Counted from the first letter of the stretch, positions 10,370 through 19,440 are shown. The stretch is DNA of 64,000 nt from an uncultured Actinomycetes bacterium (GCA_903918645.1 CAIXFH010000192.1:53445-117444), one strand, 5' to 3'. Program-made: numbers and translations. Notes: generated by a model not told the origin, from the sequence alone.

Positions 10370-10981
10370 ATGGTCACGCCTATGGCCAGGCGAAAAGTTG
10401 AGGTGCGACGCGAGGAGATCCTTGCAGCGGCCGAGGCCGAGGTTGCCAAGCGTGGATTCGCGCATACGCGGGTCGCGGATGTTGCATCGGCACTTGGCGT
10501 CAGTACCGCACTCGTCTTCTACCACTTCGGTACTAAAGAGAAGCTCTTCGCCGCCGCTTTGGAATATGCGGTGAATCGTGACTTGGCGCGCCTAGATCTC
10601 ACGGTCTCCAAGGCCACCGGCCCAGTCGATGGCGTCCGACGTGTTCTGGCGATGTACTCGCCGGCCGGTGATGCCTACGGCTGGACGGTGTGGGTTGATG
10701 CGTGGGCGGAGTCGTTGCGAGAGCCGGAGATGCGCTCGATGTACTTGCGACTCGATTCGCGTTGGAAGGACGTGCTGAGCGAGCAGATCAGGGCTGGGGT
10801 CACCGCCGGTGTCTTCCAATGCGCTGATCCGGATGCGAGCGCTTGGCGACTTTCAGCGCTGCTCGACGGACTCGCCGTTCAGGTGATGATGCACGGCAAA
10901 CTCACTCGCAAGAAACTGCGCGAGTGGGTACTTAGCGCTGCAGCCCATGAGCTCGGCGTTACGCCCGAATCCCTTGCCTAA
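10370..10981 (+). CDS. TetR/AcrR family transcriptional regulator
   Basis: A 203-residue one-component repressor. The N-terminal helix-turn-helix is clear: RREEILAAAEAEVAKRGF, TRVADVASALGVS and LVFYHFGTKEKLFAAAL, the classic TetR pattern. The C-terminal ligand domain (from about residue 75) has the YSPAGDAYGWTVWVDAWAES and LSALLDGLAVQV segments seen in the BetI-like C-terminal group. Two in-frame ATGs exist, at 10370 and 10382; I list the first because a weak AGGG lies before it. It is divergent from the MFS gene and converges on the ABC gene at 11015. Likely ligand: unknown; likely target: the shared intergenic region with the MFS gene. Confidence 0.92.
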   Translation: MVTPMARRKVEVRREEILAAAEAEVAKRGFAHTRVADVASALGVSTALVFYHFGTKEKLFAAALEYAVNRDLARLDLTVSKATGPVDGVRRVLAMYSPAGDAYGWTVWVDAWAESLREPEMRSMYLRLDSRWKDVLSEQIRAGVTAGVFQCADPDASAWRLSALLDGLAVQVMMHGKLTRKKLREWVLSAAAHELGVTPESLA

Positions 10982-11014
10982 GAACTGATTTGGCACGACT
11001 CGCGGCAGCACGGC

Positions 11015-12037
11015 TTACGAGATGTCGGGTAGCCAGCAAGCGGAACTGTGTGCCCCAGTGGCAGCGAGGATCGGCAACGACGAGCCGCGGCAGGCGGCGT
11101 CAATCCCAAGGCGCTCAGCCTCTCCCGACGCCACCACGGGGCATCGCGGGTGAAAGCGGCAGCCAGTAGGAATGCGGGTCGGGTCCGGCGGCTCGCCGGT
11201 GAGCACCACAGGAGCCACTCGCTGAATCTCGGGCACGACCGACAGCAGCGCCTGGGTATAGGGATGCTGAGGGTTGGCGAGCAACTCCTCGGTTGGTCCC
11301 TGTTCAACAATCCGACCGAGGTACATGACGGCTACTCGGTCGGCAATATTCCACGCGAGACCGAGGTCGTGTGTAACGACGAGCAGTGAGAGACCCAACT
11401 CGCTGCGGAGCCTGAGCAACAACGCGAGGATCTCGCCGCGCACCGATGCGTCCAGGCTCGACACCGGTTCGTCGGCGACGATGACGTCGGGTTTGAGTAC
11501 CAATGCGCCAGCGATGACCACGCGCTGGCGTTGTCCGCCGGAGAGTTCGTGCGGATAGCGCAAGAAGAAGCGCTCAGGCGGTCGGAGCCCAGCAAGTGAG
11601 AGAGCTTCAGCTACGCGTGCCTGTTCGTCGTCGACCATCCCGTGCACTCGGAGTCCTTCGGCGACTGCCTCATAGACGGTGTGCCGTGGGTTGAGTGCAC
11701 CTGAAGGATCCTGCAGCACCAACTGCACATGTCGACGCAGCTTCTTCAGGCTGCTAGCCGAGTACTCAAGGGGTTGTCCGCCGACCACGATCTGGCCTGC
11801 GCTCGGGCGCTCGAGGCCGAGCAGAGTGCGCGCCAGAGTGGTCTTACCGCAACCACTTTCACCAACGAGGGCAAGGATTTCGCCACGGCCAAGTTGGAGG
11901 TCAACCCCGTCGACTGCCTTGGCGGAGCCGCCACCACCGCGTCCGCGGAACGTGACCTCAACGCCTTGTGCCGCAAGGCTTGGCACGAGGTCGCGCGGCT
12001 GCTCGGAGTCGGTTCGCGAGTCGGTGGGCGTCGTCAT
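11015..12037 (-). CDS. Oligopeptide/dipeptide ABC transporter, second ATP-binding subunit (OppF/DppF type), system 1
   Basis: A 340-residue ATPase with Walker [17 protein letters not shown], signature LSGGQRQRVVIAGAL and Walker B VIVADEPVSSLD. The C-terminal oligopeptide-type extension has the Cys pattern GCRFHPRCPV plus a later AC pair, a feature of Opp/Dpp ATPases. With the OppD-type subunit it forms the heterodimeric motor for peptide uptake. I start at ATG 12037 rather than upstream because it overlaps the stop of the preceding gene as ATGA, the same coupling used elsewhere in this operon. It is the last gene of a five-gene minus-strand operon and converges on the TetR gene. Confidence 0.93.
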   Translation of the reverse strand: MTTPTDSRTDSEQPRDLVPSLAAQGVEVTFRGRGGGGSAKAVDGVDLQLGRGEILALVGESGCGKTTLARTLLGLERPSAGQIVVGGQPLEYSASSLKKLRRHVQLVLQDPSGALNPRHTVYEAVAEGLRVHGMVDDEQARVAEALSLAGLRPPERFFLRYPHELSGGQRQRVVIAGALVLKPDVIVADEPVSSLDASVRGEILALLLRLRSELGLSLLVVTHDLGLAWNIADRVAVMYLGRIVEQGPTEELLANPQHPYTQALLSVVPEIQRVAPVVLTGEPPDPTRIPTGCRFHPRCPVVASGEAERLGIDAACRGSSLPILAATGAHSSACWLPDIS

Positions 12038-12999
12038 CTGCTGCTCCCATCGACGAGTAGACAAGCCGTGCTGCTATCGCCAATCGTGACTAGCTGTGGT
12101 TCGTTGGTGGCGCATTCGGCCACCGCACTCGGGCAACGTGGATGGAATGTGCAGCCTGAGGGCAGATCCCCGGGGAAGGGCGGGTCGCCTGGCAGCCCGG
12201 ATGGGGCGTAGCGAAAGCGGCGGTCGCCGATGCGTGGGAAGGCGCCGGCTAGGGCGCCCGCGTATGGATGCCTTGGGTGATCGAAGACCTCAATCGCGGG
12301 CCCTTCTTCGACAATCTTGCCCGCGTACATCACGGCAATGCGATCGCAGGTGCTCGACAGCACCGACAGATCGTGCGAGATGAACACCATCCCGACTCCG
12401 AGGTCCTTCACAAGCGACTGCATCACGTGGAGAACCTGTGCCTGCACCATGACATCGAGTGCGGTAGTGGGCTCATCGGCGACGATCAGTTTGGGGTCAC
12501 AAGCCAGAGCCATCGCAATCATCACGCGCTGGTTCTGACCACCTGACAATTGATGCGGGTACGCCTTCGCTCGTCTCGCTGGCAGTCCCACCATCTCGAG
12601 GAGTTCGCCGACCCTGTCGGCGGCCTGCTTGGCGCTTACCTTCTTGTGAAGCAGGATCGGCTCGGCCAGTTGGTCACCGATCCGCTGCACTGGGTTGAGT
12701 GAGTGCATCGCGCCCTGGAAGATAACTGAGGCCTCGGCCCAACGTAGTGCGCGCACACGGCCCCACGGCATGGTCAGCACGTTCTCGCCATCGAGCCGGA
12801 CTTCGCCAGTGACCTTGGCCGACTTGGGCTGCATACGCAGGACAGTGCTGGTAAGAGTGGTTTTGCCGCAGCCTGATTCGCCGGCGATACCAAGGGTTTC
12901 GCCGGCCTCGACCGAAAGGGTTACGCCACGCACCGCCGGCACTTCGGTGCCATGCGATCGGTAGGTGACGGCAACGTCATCGAATTCAAGTAGTGCCAT
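12034..12999 (-). CDS. Oligopeptide/dipeptide ABC transporter, first ATP-binding subunit (OppD/DppD type), system 1
   Basis: A 321-residue ATPase with Walker [16 protein letters not shown], a Q-loop region FQGAMHSLNPVQRIGDQ, signature [15 protein letters not shown] and Walker B LIVADEPTTALD. The C-terminal part has the SGCTFHPRCPSAVAEC Cys motif of Opp/Dpp ATPases. Start at ATG 12999 is chosen because the ATG shares its A with the stop of the upstream permease (TGATG) and the family N-terminus LLEFDDVAVTY follows directly. It ends in a four-base overlap with the OppF-type gene. Substrate class is peptide or another small metabolite such as nickel chelate; peptide is favoured by the local peptidases. 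Confidence 0.93.
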   Translation of the reverse strand: MALLEFDDVAVTYRSHGTEVPAVRGVTLSVEAGETLGIAGESGCGKTTLTSTVLRMQPKSAKVTGEVRLDGENVLTMPWGRVRALRWAEASVIFQGAMHSLNPVQRIGDQLAEPILLHKKVSAKQAADRVGELLEMVGLPARRAKAYPHQLSGGQNQRVMIAMALACDPKLIVADEPTTALDVMVQAQVLHVMQSLVKDLGVGMVFISHDLSVLSSTCDRIAVMYAGKIVEEGPAIEVFDHPRHPYAGALAGAFPRIGDRRFRYAPSGLPGDPPFPGDLPSGCTFHPRCPSAVAECATNEPQLVTIGDSSTACLLVDGSSR

Positions 13000-13919
13000 C
13001 AGGACAGCTCCAGTCGTGGATCCAAGATGTTCTCGATGGCGCGGCCGATGAGATTGAATGCGAGTACGACCAGTACGACGCAGATGCCGGGCGCAGCGAG
13101 GTACCACCACGCTCCCTGCGAGATTGCCCCAGCGGCGAACCCTTCCTCAAGGATCGAACCCCATGACACGTCGTCGGGCGAGCCGAGTCCGAGGAACGAC
13201 AGGGTTGTCTCAGACAGGATCGAGATCGAGACGGCGAGAGTGGTGTTGGCCAGCACGAGTGGCATGACATTGGGCAACACGTGCTTAGTCATCTGGTGGA
13301 AGTTGCTGCCCCCCAGGGCTTTTGCACGCTCGAGATAAGGTCGGCCTTCGACCGAGAGGGTCTGCGCTCGGATGATGCGAGCGGTCGATGGCCACGAGGT
13401 GACACCGATCACGATGATGATGTTCAGTAGCGATCGGCCGAGCACCGTTGCAAGCACGATGGCCAGTGGTAGGTAGGGGATGACGAGGAACCAGTCAGTG
13501 AGTCGATCGAGCCCGGCGCCCAACCAGCCGCGGAAGTGGCCCGACGTGATCCCGACTGCAGTTCCGATGAACATCGACAGGACGGTCGCGGCCAAACCAA
13601 CAACGAGCGAGATCCGCGCTCCCCACACGACGAGAGCAAGCACACTGCGCCCGGAATCGTCTGTGCCCAAGGGGAATTCAAAGGAGGGTGGTAGGAACGG
13701 CGCCGCAGTGGCCTGGGTTACGTCGAGGGCACTGCGCGGAAAGATCAACGGTGCCAAGATCGCGACCAGCGCGAAGATCGCCAGCAGGGTCAGGCCAAAC
13801 ATACCGCTGCGGCTGCTGCGGAAACTGGTCAGAAACAGTCGGCGCGAAGCTCGGCGTCGAGTGCGGGTGATTGCTCGCGGCGAAGCTATCTTCCGGCTGT
13901 CGTCGGTGGGGACACTCAT
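12999..13919 (-). CDS. Oligopeptide/dipeptide ABC transporter permease (OppC/DppC type), system 1
   Basis: A 306-residue inner-membrane permease of the OppC group. It has an N-terminal OppC-type helix around residue 40, the periplasmic segment PLGTDDSGRSVLALVVWGARISL, and the permease EAA-like loop (RAKALGGSNFHQMTKHVLPNVMP) that contacts the ATPases. Six transmembrane helices are expected. It overlaps the upstream OppB-type gene by four bases (ATGA) and the downstream ATPase by one base, so the operon is tightly coupled. With OppB it forms the translocation channel. Confidence 0.94.
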   Translation of the reverse strand: MSVPTDDSRKIASPRAITRTRRRASRRLFLTSFRSSRSGMFGLTLLAIFALVAILAPLIFPRSALDVTQATAAPFLPPSFEFPLGTDDSGRSVLALVVWGARISLVVGLAATVLSMFIGTAVGITSGHFRGWLGAGLDRLTDWFLVIPYLPLAIVLATVLGRSLLNIIIVIGVTSWPSTARIIRAQTLSVEGRPYLERAKALGGSNFHQMTKHVLPNVMPLVLANTTLAVSISILSETTLSFLGLGSPDDVSWGSILEEGFAAGAISQGAWWYLAAPGICVVLVVLAFNLIGRAIENILDPRLELS

Positions 13920-15013
13920 GTGCGCACCCGCGGATCGAAGTAGCCGTACAGCAGGTCGGCGACGAGGTTGGCGAAGATGACGGCGCCGGAGAAGAGTAGG
14001 AATAGTGCTTGCAGCAGTGGCACATCCGGCCCTGATAGGGCATCGACTGTCAGTGATCCGAGGCCGTTGATCGAGAAGACGAACTCGATCGTGATGGCGC
14101 CGCCGACCACGAAGCCGAGGTTGAGGAAGACCAGTGTCATGGTGGGAAGTAGAGCGTTGGGGACTGCGTGCTTGCGCCTGACCATCTTGTCCATGAGGCC
14201 CTTGGCGCGGGCGGTCTTGAGGTAATCCTGACTTGTCTCATCGATGATCGAGGCGCGCATAATCAGCGAGTACTCGGCCAGATAGATCACCGCGAGTGTG
14301 GTGACGGGTAGGAATAGATGCCAGGCCACGTCCAGCACGCCCTTGACGCTGGAGGTATCGACGCCGGGAGTGCTGATGCCGCCGGTGGGGAAGAGCCCAG
14401 GGATAGGCCCGACGCCTACCGCGAAGACGATCAGCATGATCATGCCGAACCAGAACTCGGGCATCGAATACAGCACGAGGGTGGTGTTGGTGGAGACCTG
14501 GTCGAACTTGCCGCCACGGTTCCAACCGCTGCGAATTCCCAGCCACACGCCGACGATCGTGGCGATGATCGTGGCCGACCCAACCAACAGGATGGTCGGC
14601 CAGACATGGGGGCCGATGACCTCCCAGACGGGTGCGCTGTACTTCACCGAAGGGCCGTTGCCGGTGAAGGGGTTGCGGAGGTACTGACCGAACTGCTCCA
14701 TGATCGGCGCGTTGAGTCGAGCGCGCAGTTCGTGGATCTGGATGGGGTCAACATTTCGCCCGCGTGTATACAGCGCGATGGGGTCGCCAGGCATTATTCG
14801 GAAAAGGAAGAAGTTGAAGAAGATGACGAAGATGAAAGTCGAGATAGCTGCGAGAACGCGCCGCGCTACATAGCGACTTGTCGGGCTCGGCGACCAGTGT
14901 TGTTGTTGCCTCACGGGGGAGGCAGTGGCTGCAACGTCAGGGACAACTGACACTGGCGGGCCGACCTCCACTCTCGAGTGCATCGTGCGTGGTTTTTGCT
15001 GGCGTTGGGTCAC
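13916..15013 (-). CDS. Oligopeptide/dipeptide ABC transporter permease (OppB/DppB type), system 1
   Basis: A 365-residue permease. The hallmark FFLFRIMPGDPIALYTRG follows the first transmembrane helix, and the C-terminal EAA loop reads TARAKGLMDKMVRRKHAVPNALLP. Relative to usual OppB proteins (310-340 residues) it has an N-terminal extension of about 45 residues, rich in Pro, Gln and Ser, before the first helix. This may reflect a start-site choice: the GTG at 15013 is used here, but the ATG at 14983 is also possible. It lies 62 bases after the binding-protein gene and overlaps the OppC-type gene by four bases. Confidence 0.92.
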   Translation of the reverse strand: MTQRQQKPRTMHSRVEVGPPVSVVPDVAATASPVRQQQHWSPSPTSRYVARRVLAAISTFIFVIFFNFFLFRIMPGDPIALYTRGRNVDPIQIHELRARLNAPIMEQFGQYLRNPFTGNGPSVKYSAPVWEVIGPHVWPTILLVGSATIIATIVGVWLGIRSGWNRGGKFDQVSTNTTLVLYSMPEFWFGMIMLIVFAVGVGPIPGLFPTGGISTPGVDTSSVKGVLDVAWHLFLPVTTLAVIYLAEYSLIMRASIIDETSQDYLKTARAKGLMDKMVRRKHAVPNALLPTMTLVFLNLGFVVGGAITIEFVFSINGLGSLTVDALSGPDVPLLQALFLLFSGAVIFANLVADLLYGYFDPRVRT

Positions 15014-15075
15014 CCTAACAAGTCGACGGACAGGTATGTCCGAGCTTGGTCAGCGCGTTCGCTGCGCCCTGGCGG

Positions 15076-16956
15076 CTACTCCTCGTTGCTATTCATATCG
15101 TTCTCGCGACCACGTCGAAGAGTGACTCCGACAACTACCACGATGATCACCAGAGCCGCGAGTCCGCCGATGAGTATCCAGTTCAGACTGCTTGATCCCT
15201 GGTTCGTCGGCTCGTTGGATGGCCCTGGGCTGATTGTGGTGACTGGCCGCAGGCTTTCGTATGACCAGGTGCCGTACTGGAAGAGCAGGGCGCCATCCGG
15301 ATTGGGTTGTGGCACCAGCCCTTCGAAGCGGTCCGAACGGTAGGCCTCGTAGTTCGGGTAGTAGTACGTGACCACGTAGGGCGCGTCGTCATAGAGCATC
15401 TGCTGCATCTGCTTGACGAGTGCTGCCCGCTTGTCGACGTTGGTCTCGGTGCTTTGCTGTTCGAACAGAGCGTCGTAGGCAGGGTTGCAGTAGAAGGAAT
15501 CCGACAGATTAGCCAGGATCGAGCCAGCGTCCTTGTAGGAACGGTTGGCACAGATGAAGGTCGAAAGCTGGTAGTTGGGGTCGGGCTCGACCACCCAACC
15601 CCACTCAAACATGTCGAAGTTCCCTTGGCCGATGATCTCGGTGAGGGCATCGGACGACATCACTTTGACATTGACCTCGACACCCACGGCGTTGAGAAAG
15701 CCCTTGAGGAACTCGCCGGACTTCTTCGATTCCGCTGAGTCGCTTCGGACGAAGAGTCGGAAGGAAAGGCGATCGCCATTGGCGTTCGCGCGGATGCCAT
15801 CAGCGCCCACTGGGTATCCAGCCGCGTCGAGCAGCGTTTTGGCTTTGGCTGGGTCGTAGCCGACGGGGTTGGCGGGATCGAGGTGCAACGATGCGTAGAG
15901 AGGCGGGATGATGGTCGATCCAGCGGTGCCACCACCCCCGAGCACCTTGTTGACGATCACCTGTCGGTCGATGGCCCAGCCGAGAGCTTGCCGCAGGCTC
16001 TTGTCCTTGAGCAGCGGGTTGCCATCACCGATCGCGGTGCCGTCGTCGAGGGCCGCTCCGGTATTGAAGGCCAGCTCACTAAAGCCCGAATACACGGCCT
16101 GCACGGTAGTAACGCCAGGGGCACCTTCAAGCGAGCGGAAGACGTTTGCTTCCAACGAATCAGCGAAGTCAATCTCGCCCTTCTTCAGGGCCTGACCCAG
16201 CGCATCACCGTTCTTGTAGACCTTGAAGACGACCTCATCGACAGCGGGCTTACCGCGCCAGAAGTCGGGGTTGGCCTTCATCCGGATGAACTGTCCGACG
16301 CGTCGTTCGATCATGAGGAACGGGCCAGCGCCGACCGTGGGGACTGCCTCGGTTCCCTCGTTCTTGTAACTCTTCACTGCGTTTTCGTCGACGCTCTTCC
16401 AGATGTGCTCAGGAAGGATGTAGACGGACAACTTCGCCATGATGGGTGAGGGCTTTGCGACGGTGAGCACCAGTGTGGTGTCGTCGGGGGCCTCAGCCTT
16501 GGTGATGTTGGCTACGTATGACCCGAAGTTGGTCTTCTCATAGTCGCCGTTGAGGATGCGGTTGAAGGTGTACGCGGCATCCTTGGCCGTGAGCGGTACC
16601 CCGTCACTCCACTTGAGCCCGGCGCGAATCTTGTAGGTCCAGGTGGTCTTGTCGGCCGACTCTGTCCATGACTCGGCGAGGCCGGGCACTGTGCCAAAAT
16701 CGGCAGCTGAATACTCGGTCAAGGTCGGGTATTCGAGTTGGTAGATCTCATACGACTCGGCCAGGATTCCGGTGAACGGATTCGCCGAATCGATGTCGGT
16801 GGTAACCCCGACCGTGAAGGTCACGGGAGGCGCGGAGGGGCTAGCCGATGGGCTCGCGCTATCGGCGTTCGCGATTGCCGGCGCAATGAGTGCGATTGCC
16901 AGAGCCAGACCTGCGCCGCCAGCGAGAACTCGGGTTCGGCGAGACTTCGGTCGCAT
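15076..16956 (-). CDS. ABC transporter substrate-binding protein, family 5, C-terminally membrane-anchored, system 1
   Basis: A 626-residue extracytoplasmic binding protein (SBP_bac_5). ATG 16956 is preceded by a strong GGAGGA. The N-terminus is a Sec signal (basic MRPKSRRTR, hydrophobic core, AIANA before the mature part) with no lipobox Cys, so it should be cut by signal peptidase I. Mature protein: family-5 motifs near TDIDSANPFTG, LAESWTESADKTTWTYKIRAG and RQALGWAIDRQVI. The last 35 residues contain a hydrophobic helix (WILIGGLAALVIIVVVVGV) followed by basic residues, so the protein is probably held in the membrane by its C-terminus instead of a lipid. First gene of the peptide transporter operon. 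A close paralogue of the protein at 40918-42789. Confidence 0.93.
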   Translation of the reverse strand: MRPKSRRTRVLAGGAGLALAIALIAPAIANADSASPSASPSAPPVTFTVGVTTDIDSANPFTGILAESYEIYQLEYPTLTEYSAADFGTVPGLAESWTESADKTTWTYKIRAGLKWSDGVPLTAKDAAYTFNRILNGDYEKTNFGSYVANITKAEAPDDTTLVLTVAKPSPIMAKLSVYILPEHIWKSVDENAVKSYKNEGTEAVPTVGAGPFLMIERRVGQFIRMKANPDFWRGKPAVDEVVFKVYKNGDALGQALKKGEIDFADSLEANVFRSLEGAPGVTTVQAVYSGFSELAFNTGAALDDGTAIGDGNPLLKDKSLRQALGWAIDRQVIVNKVLGGGGTAGSTIIPPLYASLHLDPANPVGYDPAKAKTLLDAAGYPVGADGIRANANGDRLSFRLFVRSDSAESKKSGEFLKGFLNAVGVEVNVKVMSSDALTEIIGQGNFDMFEWGWVVEPDPNYQLSTFICANRSYKDAGSILANLSDSFYCNPAYDALFEQQSTETNVDKRAALVKQMQQMLYDDAPYVVTYYYPNYEAYRSDRFEGLVPQPNPDGALLFQYGTWSYESLRPVTTISPGPSNEPTNQGSSSLNWILIGGLAALVIIVVVVGVTLRRGRENDMNSNEE

Positions 16957-17015
16957 ATTTCCTCCGTGGCAACTGCGTGAACGAAATGGTTCCGTGCGGT
17001 CAAACATGGCCCTCA

Positions 17016-17031
17016 CTGACTCACCAGTCAG
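17016..17031. promoter_or_regulatory. Inverted repeat, possible operator
   Basis: A perfect 6-base inverted repeat with a 4-base spacer (CTGACTCACCAGTCAG), lying about 60 bases upstream of the binding-protein start and between it and the promoter-like motif. Placement fits a repressor site in the 5' region, but no regulator gene adjoins it. Confidence 0.35.
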
Positions 17032-17042
17032 CAGCGCTTTTC

Positions 17043-17058
17043 GCATTCTTACCGCATC
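17043..17058 (-). promoter_or_regulatory. Promoter-like motif shared by two binding-protein genes
   Basis: On the minus strand this reads GATGCGGTAAGAATGC. The other C-anchored binding-protein gene has GATGCGGTAGGAATGC at 42858-42873, 15 of 16 identical. The TAAGAAT/TAGGAAT core resembles a minus-10 box. It lies about 87-102 bases upstream of this start. Confidence 0.5.
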
Positions 17059-17089
17059 CTTCGTCGTTGGGAAGGGAATGTGATCGCTT

Positions 17090-17153
17090 TGTTCCCAAGT
17101 TCCACTGTTCCCGAGTTCCACTGTTCCCGAGTTCCACTGTTCCCAAGTTCCGG
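17090..17153. repeat. Four tandem 16-bp repeats
   Basis: Four directly adjacent copies of TGTTCCCRAGTTCCAC (units start at 17090, 17106, 17122 and 17138). Units 2 and 3 are identical; units 1 and 4 carry A instead of G at position 8, and unit 4 ends in GG instead of AC. The minus strand therefore shows GGAAC or GGGAAC at 8-base steps. It lies upstream of the promoter-like motif, so it could be an array of protein-binding sites or a simple variable repeat. Confidence 0.9.
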
Positions 17154-17259
17154 GGAGTTCCTCGCATGGTGCAATTCATCTGCGCATCCGAACTCTTCTA
17201 GGCGGTGCCTCAATCTGGTTCGGCTATCCGCGCGACCCTGGGTCGAGTAGCGTCCGGGC

Positions 17260-19362
17260 ATGGTTCAACCGCCTCGTGCCCCGCAACGTCCCGCTGTTAC
17301 TGAACTCCATGGTCGGCAACTGGTTGACCCTTATGAGTGGATCGCAGATCCAACCGATCCTGAGGTGGCGGGCCTACTGGCGGCGGAGCGCGACTACTAC
17401 GACTCGCGTATCGAAGTTTTAGCGCCACTGCGATCGGTACTGGCGGCTGAGATGACAGCGCGCGTGCCCGATGTCGAGCCTTCGGCTCCTTGGGAATCGG
17501 GCGGCTGGCGTTATCGCCGAGTTACCCCGCATGGCTGTGAGTACGACCAGCTTGTCCGGCGCCCCGTCGCAGACCCATCCGCAGCGGAGGTAGTGCTGCT
17601 TGATCTGCAGCAGGTGTTCAACGAGGGAGGCACGGGTTACGTCGCAGACGGATTGCTCAGCGTCAGCCCAGATGGTCGCTGGCTTGCTTGGTCAGTTGAT
17701 TTCGACGGCGACGAGGTCTACGCCTTGCACTTTCGGGATCTAGCTACTGGCGTTGATCTCGGGGAAGTCGTCGAGCGCGTGTACTACGGCTCAGCGTGGT
17801 CTGCGGATTCGTCGTCCTTCCTCTACACCGTGCCTGACCACACCTATCGTCCGTTTCAGGCAAGGCGCCACGTTCTGGGTACCGCCGTCAGCGGCGACAC
17901 CCTCGTATTCGAGGATCTCGACGATCGGCTCGAACTTGAGCTGCACTCCTCGCGGTCGGGCCGGTTCGCTGTGTTCTCGCTTCTGGGCCGCGGATTCACC
18001 GAAGAGTGGTTGCTGCCCACCGACGCGTTCGATTCATCTCCGGTTCTGGTTCGTCCCCGAGAGGTCGGCGTTGAGTACGAACTCGAGCATGCGCCGAACC
18101 TCGGCCCTGACGGTGGCGATGGGTTCTTCGTCACCACCAACATCGGTGCGAGCGAATTTTGCGTGATGTGGGCCCCCGTTCAGGACCCCTCCTCATGGTC
18201 GATGCTGATTCCCGAAGACCCAGAGAGCCGGGTTCACGGGGTTGACGCATTCGCCGGAGGTTACGTGTTGCGGCTAAGACGTGGCGGCGCGGCAACGCTG
18301 CGCTTGGTGTCGCGGACCGGTGTCGTGACTGACCTGCTTCCGGAGCAAGCCGATGGCATGGTTCGGCTCGAGCGCAACGACGACTGGGACGCCACAGCCG
18401 TCACTATCGCCACGGAGTCGTTCCTGCGCCCAGCGGTGTGGTCGGACATCGCTTTCGACGGCACGCGCTCTGAACGGCACCGGCGTGAGTCGGTCGGCGT
18501 CGACCTAGATCTGTATGTGTCCGAGCGACGCCTCGTGTCACGACCCGATGGCGCGCAGGTGCCCGTGATCGTGCTGCGGCACCGCGATACCCCGTTGGAT
18601 GGGAGTGCCCCGTGCGTTCTCTACGGCTATGGCTCATACGAGTCGCCGTGTGATTCCAACTGGTATCTCGACTGGTGGCGTTCGCTGCCATCGTTGTTGG
18701 ATCGTGGCGTCGTCTACGCGATTGGTCATCCGCGGGGTGGTGGCGAGACCGGACGGCGGTCATGGATCGATGGTCATCTGGCTGCGAAGCACAATACGTT
18801 CGATGATCAAGCGGCAATCGGCGAGTATCTGCTCGATGGGATCGTCTGCTGCATTGTCACTCGTGGGCTTTCGGCTGGTGGCCTTCTTCAGGGCGCGCTC
18901 TATGGACGGCGGCCACAGTTGTGGGCTGGCGTTGTGGCCGAGGTTCCGTTCGTCGACGTCGTGACCGCGATGCTCGACGCGTCCTTGCCGCTGACCACGC
19001 AGGAGTGGCTCGAGTGGGGGGACCCGCGTGATCCCGAGCAGTTCGAGTGGCTGGCGTCCTACTCGCCGATTCTTAACCTGCCCGATGTCGCTGATCGCCC
19101 GCCTCTGCTGGTGACTGGCGCGGTGCATGATCCGCGCGTACTCGTCCGCGAGCCGGCCCGATGGGTGGCCCGCCTCAGGGCATCGGATCCAAGTCACGGG
19201 CAGGGAGATGATCCGTCCTCGCCAGTGTCGGCGCGCTCGGTGTTGCTGCGCATCGAGATGGCCGAGGGCGCACATGCTGGCCCGCCCGGCCGCTATGCCG
19301 CCCTCGAGTACGAGGCCGAGATCTACGCATGGTGCCTGGCTGCCGTGGGAGTTACCGAGTAG
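17260..19362 (+). CDS. S9 family prolyl oligopeptidase (oligopeptidase B-like)
   Basis: A 700-residue serine peptidase. The N-terminal part starts with DPYEWIADPTDPEVAGLLAAERDYYD, as in oligopeptidase B, followed by a beta-propeller region (about 80-420) and a C-terminal alpha/beta hydrolase domain. The catalytic Ser is in RGLSAGGLLQG, preceded by the family landmark HPRGGGETGRRSWIDGHLAAKHNT; the Asp is expected near TGAVHDPRV and the His in EGAHAGPPGRY. The residue before the catalytic Ser is Leu where Gly is usual (GGSAGG). No signal peptide, so it probably digests imported peptides in the cytoplasm, which fits the divergent peptide ABC operon. An aldehyde dehydrogenase follows on the same strand. 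Confidence 0.9.
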   Translation: MVQPPRAPQRPAVTELHGRQLVDPYEWIADPTDPEVAGLLAAERDYYDSRIEVLAPLRSVLAAEMTARVPDVEPSAPWESGGWRYRRVTPHGCEYDQLVRRPVADPSAAEVVLLDLQQVFNEGGTGYVADGLLSVSPDGRWLAWSVDFDGDEVYALHFRDLATGVDLGEVVERVYYGSAWSADSSSFLYTVPDHTYRPFQARRHVLGTAVSGDTLVFEDLDDRLELELHSSRSGRFAVFSLLGRGFTEEWLLPTDAFDSSPVLVRPREVGVEYELEHAPNLGPDGGDGFFVTTNIGASEFCVMWAPVQDPSSWSMLIPEDPESRVHGVDAFAGGYVLRLRRGGAATLRLVSRTGVVTDLLPEQADGMVRLERNDDWDATAVTIATESFLRPAVWSDIAFDGTRSERHRRESVGVDLDLYVSERRLVSRPDGAQVPVIVLRHRDTPLDGSAPCVLYGYGSYESPCDSNWYLDWWRSLPSLLDRGVVYAIGHPRGGGETGRRSWIDGHLAAKHNTFDDQAAIGEYLLDGIVCCIVTRGLSAGGLLQGALYGRRPQLWAGVVAEVPFVDVVTAMLDASLPLTTQEWLEWGDPRDPEQFEWLASYSPILNLPDVADRPPLLVTGAVHDPRVLVREPARWVARLRASDPSHGQGDDPSSPVSARSVLLRIEMAEGAHAGPPGRYAALEYEAEIYAWCLAAVGVTE

Positions 19363-19440
19363 TTCGGCCTCATCCGAGCGGGGCTGGCGGTTCGCAATCC
19401 GCTTTGGCCAGGTGAGGATGGGCACGCTAGCGTCTGGTAC

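Larger units (their letters stand above)
16957..17259. promoter_or_regulatory. Divergent intergenic region: binding-protein and prolyl oligopeptidase promoters
   Basis: About 300 bases between the minus-strand binding-protein gene and the plus-strand peptidase. It holds an inverted repeat at 17016-17031 (CTGACT, 4-base gap, AGTCAG), a promoter-like motif at 17043-17058 shared with the 42.8 kb binding-protein gene, and four 16-base tandem repeats at 17090-17153. Transcription start sites are not visible from sequence alone. Confidence 0.6.

Noticed and set aside
17090..17153. Tandem repeats considered as a CRISPR array
   Set aside because: Units are adjacent with no spacers, and no cas genes are in the window.
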